A DNA stretch of 11,058 bases from Clostridium sp. CAG:448 (lineage in GTDB: Bacteria > Bacillota > Clostridia > Oscillospirales > CAG-272): positions 1-11,058 of the forward strand of contig FR890507.1 of NCBI GenBank assembly GCA_000433415.1, given 5' to 3'. The stretch's first letter is position 1; every line of letters begins with the position of its first letter. Shown in pieces: positions 6,353 to 11,058 of this stretch. The notes beneath the pieces are model-generated. The model did no database searches and was not told the origin of the DNA. It saw only the letters and a list, made by a program, of their open reading frames with translations. The translations under genes and the position numbers were made by a program.

Positions 6353-7705
6353 ATGGACATCCCTTTATGGTTGCAGATCATCATTCAGATCGGACTGATC
6401 GCACTGAACGCTGTCTTTGCCTGCGCGGAAATCGCGGTGATCGAGGCAAAGGGACCGAAGCTTGACAAACTGGCTGACGACGGCAACAAACGTGCAAAAA
6501 AACTCAAACGGCTCTCGGATAACCCCGCCAAATTTCTTGCAACCATCCAGGTCGCCATCACGCTTGCCGGCTTTTTGGGCAGTGCGTTTGCGGCGGAAGG
6601 CTTCAGCGGCATGATTGTCGATGCGCTGGACGGCAAGGTCGCGCTTTCCAGGGCAGCGCTGAATACGCTGTCGGTGATCGTGATTACGATTGTTCTGTCC
6701 TTTGTCACACTGGTGTTCGGCGAACTGGTCCCCAAGCGCATTGCCATGCGCAAGGCGGAGTCCGTCGCGCTGAAACTGACCGGTACCATTCGGTTTATTT
6801 CCGTGATTTTCGCGCCGCTTGTGTGGCTTCTGACCGTATCTACCAACGGTGTATTGCGCCTTTTGCGGATTAACCCCCACGAAGAGGACGAGAAAATGTC
6901 GGAAGACGACATCCGGATGCTTGCGGATGCGGGCAGTGAAAAGGGTGTTATTGATGAGGAAACCAACGAGATTATCCAGAATGTTTTTGAATTTGACGAT
7001 ATTACGGTCGGCGAAATCGCAACCCACAGAACCGAGCTCAAGGTGCTTTATCTGGAGGATTCCGACGAGGAATGGTTCCGGACGGTGCGGGACGACGTGC
7101 ACACCTATTACCCGGTCTGCGACGAGGATATCGACCACATCGTCGGAATGCTGGACGAGGAGGTCTACCTGCGCCTGGACGACCGTTCCAGGGAGAACGT
7201 GATGAAGCAGGCGGTGATCGCGCCGCACTATGTCACGCAGGTGATGAAAACGGACGCACTGTTCCGTGAGATGAAGCGGGAACACAGCAATATTGCCATT
7301 GTCATCGACGAATACGGCGGAACATACGGACTTGTGACCATGAACGATCTGATTCAGCAGATCATCGGTGAATTCGATACCGAGGAAACGGAAGCGGATG
7401 CGGTGCCGTCCGGCGACGGATACCTGATTGCCGGTTCCGCAGAGCGCGAAAAGATCGACGAGCTGTTTGACGTGGAAACCGGAACCGATTCCGCAACCGT
7501 CAGCGGCTGGGTGATGGAGCAATTGGAGAAGATTCCGGAGGAAGGGGATGAGGTCATCTCCGAGGGCGTCAAGCTGAAGGTTACCAAGGCGGACGACAAG
7601 CGCGTGCTGGAGGTCTATGTGGAGAAACTGCCGCAGGACGAGGAGGACGCAGAAGAGGAGCGGGAATCCCGCAAACAGCGGAAAGCCGAGCTCAAGGAAT
7701 CGTAA
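6353..7705 (+). CDS. CNNM/CorC-type (HlyC/TlyC-like) membrane protein with CBS pair
   Basis: A 450-residue protein of the family often annotated as hemolysin. Characterised members (CorB/CorC, MpfA, eukaryotic CNNM) act in Mg2+ export or homeostasis, so magnesium or another divalent cation is the likely substrate. The DUF21/CNNM membrane domain covers about residues 5-195, with hydrophobic stretches near 5-29, 62-82, 104-123 and 143-169 and the conserved GELVPKRIA at 123-131. A Bateman (CBS) pair follows at about 215-340, including IVIDEYGGTYGLVTMNDL (317-333), then a CorC_HlyC domain at about 354-427 and a charged tail. It stands alone between two promoters; expression appears to depend on read-through of the terminator at 6257-6310. 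No gene symbol is given because family members are named inconsistently. Confidence 0.93.
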   Translation: MDIPLWLQIIIQIGLIALNAVFACAEIAVIEAKGPKLDKLADDGNKRAKKLKRLSDNPAKFLATIQVAITLAGFLGSAFAAEGFSGMIVDALDGKVALSRAALNTLSVIVITIVLSFVTLVFGELVPKRIAMRKAESVALKLTGTIRFISVIFAPLVWLLTVSTNGVLRLLRINPHEEDEKMSEDDIRMLADAGSEKGVIDEETNEIIQNVFEFDDITVGEIATHRTELKVLYLEDSDEEWFRTVRDDVHTYYPVCDEDIDHIVGMLDEEVYLRLDDRSRENVMKQAVIAPHYVTQVMKTDALFREMKREHSNIAIVIDEYGGTYGLVTMNDLIQQIIGEFDTEETEADAVPSGDGYLIAGSAEREKIDELFDVETGTDSATVSGWVMEQLEKIPEEGDEVISEGVKLKVTKADDKRVLEVYVEKLPQDEEDAEEERESRKQRKAELKES

Positions 7706-7744
7706 GCTGCACGCCGGGAAAGTGAAAAAATGCGAAAAATCCCC

Positions 7745-7773
7745 TTGACAAACGCGTTTTGATATGGTATAAT
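7745..7773 (+). promoter_or_regulatory. Consensus sigma-A promoter with extended -10 for rpmE
   Basis: TTGACA (7745-7750), a 17-base spacer and TATAAT (7768-7773), with TGG at 7765-7767 as an extended -10. The start site should be near 7780, leaving a 5' leader of about 55 bases before rpmE. Full-consensus elements suit a highly expressed ribosomal protein gene. Confidence 0.93.
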
Positions 7774-7834
7774 ACAAAAGCTTGTGAATCCGATGTCAAA
7801 GAGCATCGAGAAATGAAATGCGAGGTACGGAAAA

Positions 7835-8050
7835 ATGAAGAAAGATATCCATCCCAGTTACGAAAAAACCATTATCAGATGCGCCTGCGGCGAAGCCGTC
7901 GAGACCCGCTCCACCAAGGGGGGCGAGATCAAGGTTGAAATCTGCTCCAAGTGCCACCCCTTCTTCACCGGCAAACAGAAGTTTGTTGATGCAGGCGGAC
8001 GTGTGGATAAGTTCAAGAGAAGACTGGAGAACTCCGGTCGCAAGGCATAA
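7835..8050 (+). CDS. rpmE: 50S ribosomal protein L31, zinc-binding type
   Basis: L31 is a small component of the 50S subunit that bridges to the 30S head. The 71-residue protein starts MKKDIHPSYEKTIIRCACG and ends in a basic KFKRRLENSGRKA tail, the expected length. Cysteines 16, 18, 37 and 40 (CAC and CSKC) are the zinc ligands of the C+ form, usually used when zinc is plentiful; a paralogue lacking cysteines may exist elsewhere but cannot be seen here. GAGG at 7822-7825 lies 9 bases before the ATG. It has its own strong promoter at 7745, and two hairpin terminators follow it. Confidence 0.98.
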   Translation: MKKDIHPSYEKTIIRCACGEAVETRSTKGGEIKVEICSKCHPFFTGKQKFVDAGGRVDKFKRRLENSGRKA

Positions 8051-8121
8051 GCCTTTCTGCGGCGGAAGAACCGGGACTGAACGGAGCGGCGGAGAGCCGA
8101 ACAGCAGTTTTTGCGGTATAT

Positions 8122-8157
8122 GGGCAGGGCGCGCCATGCGTTCTGCCCTTTTGCTTT
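8122..8157 (+). terminator. Intrinsic terminator after rpmE
   Basis: GGGCAGGGCGC (8122-8132) pairs with GCGTTCTGCCC (8138-8148) over 11 base pairs, two of them G-U, around a 5-base loop, followed by TTTTGCTTT. It should end most rpmE transcripts. Confidence 0.85.
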
Positions 8158-8179
8158 GGCGGCAATCCTTCCGTCCTGT

Positions 8180-8198
8180 GCGGCGGGTGCCGCTTTTT
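8180..8198 (+). terminator. Second intrinsic terminator, inside the hflX leader
   Basis: GCGGC (8180-8184) pairs with GCCGC (8189-8193) around GGGT, followed directly by TTTTT (8194-8198). It ends ten bases before the hflX ribosome binding site, too close for a promoter to fit between, so any hflX mRNA must read through it. It is therefore a candidate attenuator. Confidence 0.65.
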
Positions 8199-8207
8199 GA
8201 TGGATCC

Positions 8208-8215
8208 GGAGGTGA
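8208..8215 (+). promoter_or_regulatory. Strong ribosome binding site of hflX
   Basis: GGAGGTGA lies 6 bases before ATG 8222 and is a near-complete match to the anti-Shine-Dalgarno. It rules out the in-frame TTG at 8216, which directly abuts it. Confidence 0.85.
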
Positions 8216-8221
8216 TTGAAT

Positions 8222-9544
8222 ATGACGGAAACAAACCGAACGAGCGAAACCAATCAGGAGATACAAACCCGTGCCGTCCTCGTGGGCATGATCACGCGTG
8301 AGATCAGCGAGGAAGAGGCGGAGAAGGGGCTGAATGAACTGGAACGCCTTTTGGACACTGCCGGCGGCGCCTGCGTTGCGCGCGTGTTGCAAAGCAAGGA
8401 TACCCCTGACCCTGCCACCGCAATCGGCAGCGGCAAGGTGCGGGAGATCCGGGAGCTGTGCGAAAATCTGGACGCCGACCTTGCGGTGTTCGATTTTGAG
8501 CTCTCCCCGTCCCAGATCCGCAACCTGGAGGACGGAATCGGCACGCAGACGCACGAGGTGCGCGTGATCGACCGTTCCATGCTGATTCTTGACATTTTTG
8601 CCCTGCACGCCGTGACGGGGGAGGGAAAATTGCAGGTGGAACTGGCACAGCTCAAATATACCGCGCCGCGCCTGAGCGGTCACGGCAAGGAGATGTCGCG
8701 TCTGGGCGGCGGAATCGGCACGCGCGGACCGGGAGAATCCAAACTGGAAAGCGACCGCCGGCATATGCAGCGGCGCATCACGGCATTGGAGAGCGAGCTT
8801 GCCGTCATGGAAAAGAACCGCCGCACCATGCGGGCGTCCCGCGACAGAAGCGGACTGAAAAAGGTGGCAATCGTCGGCTATACCAACGCCGGCAAATCCA
8901 CACTGCTCAACCGCCTGACGGATGCCGGTATCCTTGCGGAGGACAAGCTGTTTGCCACCCTGGACCCGACCACGCGCAAATTCCGCCTGCCCGGCGGCGA
9001 GAGCATTCTTCTGACCGATACGGTCGGTTTCATCCGGAAACTGCCCCACCATCTGGTCAAAGCGTTCCGCTCCACCCTGGATGAGGCGGTCTATGCGGAC
9101 ATGATTATCGTGCTGATCGATGCCTCCGACCCGGAGTGCGGGGAACAGCTCAAAGTGACCGAAAACCTGCTTGCCGAACTGGGCGCCGCAGACAAGCCGG
9201 TGCTGTATGTTTACAACAAATGCGACCGCGGCGTTGCGCACCGCCCGGCAATCGGAAAAAGCGCCGAGCAGGCGCATATTGCCTATATTTCCGCGCTGAC
9301 CGGTCAGGGCTGCGAGGCAATGGCGGAGACGGTGGAGAAAATGCTGCATGCGGATCAGCGCCGCGTGACCTTCCGGATTCCCAATGCCGAGCAGAGCGCG
9401 CTGCATACGCTCTACCGGGATGCGACAGTGGAAAGCGTCGAATACGGGGATGACTGCGTGACGGCGGTTGCCGTGGTGGACCGGAAAACACACGGACAAC
9501 TGGAGCGGTATGCGCTGGAGAAACTGCCGGTAAAGGAGGAGTAA
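8222..9544 (+). CDS. hflX: Ribosome-associated GTPase HflX
   Basis: HflX is a GTPase that binds the 50S E-site region and splits stalled 70S ribosomes; in several Gram-positives it gives tolerance to heat or ribosome-targeting antibiotics. From ATG 8222 it has 440 residues. The N-terminal HflX domain includes GSGKVREI and DFELSPSQIRNLED, then the linker block VIDRSMLILDIFALHA and GGGIGTRGPGESKLESDRR, followed by a coiled-coil stretch. The G domain has G1 GYTNAGKST (219-227), the G2 region TLDPTTRK, G3 DTVGF at about 266, G4 NKCD (332-335) and G5 SALTG. It follows rpmE by 171 bases containing two terminators, and yigZ begins 4 bases after its stop. No promoter of its own is visible, which suggests expression by read-through from rpmE. 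Confidence 0.97.
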   Translation: MTETNRTSETNQEIQTRAVLVGMITREISEEEAEKGLNELERLLDTAGGACVARVLQSKDTPDPATAIGSGKVREIRELCENLDADLAVFDFELSPSQIRNLEDGIGTQTHEVRVIDRSMLILDIFALHAVTGEGKLQVELAQLKYTAPRLSGHGKEMSRLGGGIGTRGPGESKLESDRRHMQRRITALESELAVMEKNRRTMRASRDRSGLKKVAIVGYTNAGKSTLLNRLTDAGILAEDKLFATLDPTTRKFRLPGGESILLTDTVGFIRKLPHHLVKAFRSTLDEAVYADMIIVLIDASDPECGEQLKVTENLLAELGAADKPVLYVYNKCDRGVAHRPAIGKSAEQAHIAYISALTGQGCEAMAETVEKMLHADQRRVTFRIPNAEQSALHTLYRDATVESVEYGDDCVTAVAVVDRKTHGQLERYALEKLPVKEE

Positions 9545-9548
9545 GGGC

Positions 9549-10187
9549 GTGACGGAGCCAAAGACTTATACCACATTGCGTGCCGTGGGTGAGGACAGCT
9601 TTGAGGAAAAACGATCCCTGTTTATCGGTGCCGCCGCACCGGTGCGCACGGAGGAAGAGGCGCTTGCCTTTATTGCCGCACGCAAAAAACAGTATGCCGA
9701 CGCAACGCACAATGTTTTTGCGTATCATATGAAGAGCGGTATTCTTTCGCGCTATTCCGATGACGGCGAGCCGCAGGGAACTGCCGGGATGCCGACGCTG
9801 GATACCGTGCGTAAATCCGGGGTGGACGATGCCGTTGTCGTGGTGACGCGTTATTTCGGCGGGACGCTTTTGGGTGCCGGTGGATTGGTGCGTGCCTATG
9901 CGAAAGCCGCCAAAATCGCACTGGAGGCGGCGTGCATCGTCACTTATTCCGTCTATGCCGCCTACCGTGTGGTGTGCTCCTACGGCGATTATCAGCGCCT
10001 GCTCAAGGAATTTCCGCGTTTTGGCGTCCTGACCGACGGAACGGATTTTACCGACTGCGTCCGGATTGACTGTGCGGTTCCGCTCACCGATGAACCTTCT
10101 TTTCTGACCGGCATCCGCGACCTGACCGGTGCCCGCGCCGTTTGCGAACGCACGGGCGAACGCTTCGACTGCCCGCGGGAGCAGTGA
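9549..10187 (+). CDS. yigZ: YigZ/IMPACT family protein (UPF0029 plus DUF1949)
   Basis: A 212-residue protein with the UPF0029 (Impact) N-terminal domain at about 18-125 and a DUF1949 ferredoxin-like domain at about 135-205. Conserved motifs are KRSLFIG (21-27), ATHNVFAYH (52-60), SRYSDDGEPQGTAGMPTL (67-84) and VVTRYFGGTLLGAGGLVRAY (98-117). The biochemical role of bacterial YigZ is not established; the eukaryotic relative IMPACT regulates Gcn2, and structure has suggested nucleic-acid binding. It starts with GTG at 9549, with GGAGGA (9535-9540) 8 bases upstream inside the end of hflX. The 4-base gap shows co-transcription with hflX, and a clear terminator follows, so the two form a unit. Confidence 0.94.
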   Translation: MTEPKTYTTLRAVGEDSFEEKRSLFIGAAAPVRTEEEALAFIAARKKQYADATHNVFAYHMKSGILSRYSDDGEPQGTAGMPTLDTVRKSGVDDAVVVVTRYFGGTLLGAGGLVRAYAKAAKIALEAACIVTYSVYAAYRVVCSYGDYQRLLKEFPRFGVLTDGTDFTDCVRIDCAVPLTDEPSFLTGIRDLTGARAVCERTGERFDCPREQ

Positions 10188-10201
10188 AAAACAACTGTAA
10201 C

Positions 10202-10244
10202 AGCCACGGTATACGTGTAAAACGAACCGTGGCTTTTCTTTGTT
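10202..10244 (+). terminator. Intrinsic terminator of the hflX-yigZ unit
   Basis: AGCCACGGT (10202-10210) pairs perfectly with ACCGTGGCT (10226-10234) around a 15-base loop, followed by TTTCTTTGTT. It starts 15 bases after the yigZ stop. Confidence 0.88.
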
Positions 10245-10424
10245 AATTTGTGCAATGTTCACAACAAAAATGCACCTAAAAAACGCACGCCGCGCGTCGG
10301 GATCATGTTGCAAACGCGTCAGGACCATGTCACATCTGCGGCGTTTTTGCGTCACGTCTGCGTCATGACTGTGTTATAACGATGTCATAACTCGTCATGA
10401 AAAAGCTCATTTTTGACGCGTGAG

Positions 10425-10468
10425 AAAAACGGAGAAAACGAGAGAAAAACGCAGAAAACAGGAGAATT
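10425..10468. other. Five A-tracts at exact 10-bp spacing: predicted bent DNA
   Basis: A-tracts begin at 10425 (A5), 10435 (A4), 10445 (A5), 10455 (A4) and 10465 (AATT), each within a GAGAAAA-like unit. Spacing equals one helical turn, the textbook arrangement for intrinsic curvature. The segment lies between the two blocks of the 11-bp repeat array. Confidence 0.75.
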
Positions 10469-10474
10469 AGAGAG

Positions 10475-10492
10475 ACGGCGAACGCCGTTTTT
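10475..10492 (+). terminator. Small terminator-like hairpin within the repeat region
   Basis: ACGGC and GCCGT flank GAAC (10475-10488), giving a 5-bp G+C-rich stem followed by TTTTT (10488-10492). It could terminate a short + strand transcript from the repeat region; no promoter for such a transcript is evident. Confidence 0.4.
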
Positions 10493-10628
10493 AACACCGA
10501 AAATGAGAACCCGATGTTATAACTGCGTCATAACTGCGTCGTTTTTGCGTCATAAAAATGTGATGTCGATGTCATGTTTGCGTCACGCTTTCGTCGCCGG
10601 TGGTGTTTCCTTCATATTTAATAAATAA

Positions 10629-10646
10629 GAAATATAAGAAATATAA
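10629..10646. repeat. Two copies of a 9-bp A+T-rich direct repeat
   Basis: GAAATATAA occurs back to back at 10629-10637 and 10638-10646, after a partial copy (TAAATAA). This is the most A+T-rich point of the window and follows directly after the 11-bp array, so it could melt easily. Confidence 0.7.
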
Positions 10647-10702
10647 GATCTGTAAGCGCCACAAGACCCCGCCGCCCTGCCGGGCTGCAACACGCCCATC
10701 CC

Positions 10703-10720
10703 GCGCAGCGCGGGCTGCGC
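10703..10720. other. G+C-rich hairpin in the intergenic region
   Basis: GCGCAGC (10703-10709) and GCTGCGC (10714-10720) form a perfect 7-bp stem with a GCGG loop. It lacks a T-run on either strand, so it is not a standard terminator. The bases also permit the alternative CCCGC/GCGGG pairing at 10700-10714. Confidence 0.55.
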
Positions 10721-10763
10721 AGAGAGAGAAAAAAAGGAAGGAAGGAAAAATTTTTTCTTTTTT
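10721..10763. other. Purine tract followed by pyrimidine tract
   Basis: Thirty consecutive purines (10721-10750, AG repeats, then GGAA repeats) are followed by 13 pyrimidines, nearly all T (10751-10763). The junction A5T6 is stiff or bent DNA. The rest of 10764-10859 shows no gene; TGGTAAAAT at 10807-10815 resembles an extended -10 but has no matching -35. Confidence 0.7.
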
Positions 10764-10859
10764 GCCGGGAGCGGCGCTATGCGGGGACGACAGACGGGCG
10801 CAAATATGGTAAAATAACATCGTATATAGGCAAATCCGGTAACTTTTTGCGCCTTCCTC

Positions 10860-10888
10860 TTTACAATTCCGGAAAAATGTGCTATACT
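10860..10888 (+). promoter_or_regulatory. Sigma-A promoter with extended -10 for the galT-like gene
   Basis: TTTACA (10860-10865), a 17-base spacer and TATACT (10883-10888), with TGC at 10880-10882 as an extended -10. The start site should be near 10895, about 30 bases before the gene. It is one mismatch from consensus in each hexamer. Confidence 0.8.
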
Positions 10889-10925
10889 GGGTCCATTCAG
10901 GCGGGAAGAAAGAAGGAAATCAATG

Positions 10926-11058
10926 ATGGATATGACTGATGCGGCGCTATCCGCTCTGGTTGATGCGGCGATTGCAAACGGACTCTGCGAAAAGGCGGAC
11001 AGGACGTATATGATCAACGGGCTTTTGGCGGTGGTGCACCGCGGGGCGTTTTCGCAGG
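10926..11058 (+). CDS. galT: Probable class II galactose-1-phosphate uridylyltransferase, N-terminal fragment
   Basis: The frame is open from ATG 10926 to the window end, giving 44 residues. The pattern LVDAAIANGLCEKADRTYMINGLLAVV resembles the start of Firmicute class II GalT proteins (helix with LV, then GL...DR.Y..N.LL). GalT exchanges UDP between UDP-glucose and galactose 1-phosphate in the Leloir pathway. The catalytic region lies beyond the window, so the call rests on a short stretch and family memory. AAGGAA at 10913-10918 lies 7 bases before ATG 10926; the adjacent ATG at 10923 is an alternative with tighter spacing. A clear promoter sits at 10860. The 11-bp repeat array lies about 300 bases upstream and might influence it, though nothing shows that. 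Confidence 0.55.
   Translation, partial: MDMTDAALSALVDAAIANGLCEKADRTYMINGLLAVVHRGAFSQ

Larger units (their letters stand above)
10294..10601. repeat. Phased array of degenerate 11-bp direct repeats in two blocks
   Basis: Cutting from 10294 every 11 bases gives units of consensus about RYGTCATAACT. Block A (10294-10403) includes GCGTCGGGATC, ATGTCACATCT (10327), GCGTCACGTCT (10349), GCGTCATGACT (10360), GTGTTATAACG (10371) and ATGTCATAACT (10382); the unit at 10393 is shifted by one base. Block B (10514-10601) includes ATGTTATAACT, GCGTCATAACT (10525), GCGTCATAAAA (10547), ATGTCATGTTT (10569) and GCGTCACGCTT (10580). The blocks start 220 bases (20 x 11) apart, in the same phase. The core tends to the palindrome GTYATRAC. 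There is no credible gene in it. Function is unknown; protein-binding array, origin or centromere-like site, or decayed minisatellite are options. Confidence 0.85.

Noticed and set aside
8120..8200. 26-codon frame before hflX as a possible regulatory leader peptide
   Set aside because: It starts ATG GGC AGG but has no ribosome binding site, and it simply runs through both terminators. It cannot be supported from sequence alone.
7796..9499. Long open frame of 567 codons on the - strand opposite rpmE and hflX
   Set aside because: It is antisense to clear rpmE and hflX, has no recognisable domain, and long shadow frames are common in G+C-rich genes. The same applies to the 470-codon frame at 6365-7777.
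10372..10380. TGTTATAAC in the repeats as an extended -10 promoter element (also at 10515-10523)
   Set aside because: No acceptable -35 lies 16-18 bases upstream of either, and they match the repeat consensus.
10294..10601. CRISPR array
   Set aside because: Repeat units of 11 bp with no spacers and strong divergence are unlike CRISPR repeats, and no cas genes are present.
10413..10628. 71-codon frame across the repeat region
   Set aside because: It starts with TTG without a ribosome binding site and translates a purine tract and the 11-bp repeats into unlikely protein sequence.
1..11058. tRNA, rRNA, insertion sequence or prophage elements
   Set aside because: No cloverleaf, rRNA segment, transposase, integrase or terminal inverted repeats were recognised in the window.

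Overview
This is a compact, G+C-rich stretch of bacterial chromosome with every gene on the + strand. The gene content and order (smc, ftsY, a HAM1-type NTP pyrophosphatase, yhbY, nadD, yqeK, rsfS) and the AGGAGG-type ribosome binding sites point to a Firmicute. The G+C-rich coding style and a likely class II GalT start fit a Clostridia member, perhaps Oscillospirales. That placement is inferred from synteny and protein style, not from a search.

Region 1 (1-6005) is a tightly packed housekeeping operon. It starts inside the hinge of SMC and continues through FtsY (SRP receptor), an RdgB/HAM1 pyrophosphatase, a YhbY RNA-binding protein, NadD (NAD synthesis), YqeK (HD hydrolase, probable Ap4A hydrolase) and RsfS (ribosome silencing factor). 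Neighbouring genes overlap or lie 7-32 bases apart. The roles are chromosome compaction, membrane targeting, nucleotide-pool cleaning, ribosome assembly and NAD supply.

Region 2 (6006-7705) has a consensus sigma-A promoter with an extended -10, a roughly 160-base leader with pairing potential, and a strong intrinsic terminator only 43 bases before a CNNM/CorC-type membrane protein gene. No promoter lies between the terminator and the gene, so the gene looks controlled by terminator read-through. I do not recognise the leader as a known riboswitch.

Region 3 (7706-10244) has a second consensus promoter driving rpmE (zinc-type L31). Two intrinsic terminators follow; the second ends ten bases before the ribosome binding site of hflX. 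hflX and a YigZ/IMPACT-family gene form a two-gene unit closed by a clear terminator.

Region 4 (10245-10859) has no credible gene. It holds an array of degenerate 11-bp direct repeats (consensus about RYGTCATAACT, core near-palindromic GTYATRAC) in two blocks that share one 11-bp phase across about 308 bp. Between the blocks lie five A-tracts spaced exactly 10 bp apart, the classic signature of bent DNA, and a small hairpin with a T-run. A 9-bp repeat, a G+C-rich hairpin and a purine/pyrimidine tract follow. The layout resembles a plasmid centromere or other protein-loading array, but no cognate gene is in view. This is the most unusual structure in the window.

Region 5 (10860-end) has a third extended -10 promoter and the first 44 codons of a gene resembling class II galactose-1-phosphate uridylyltransferase.
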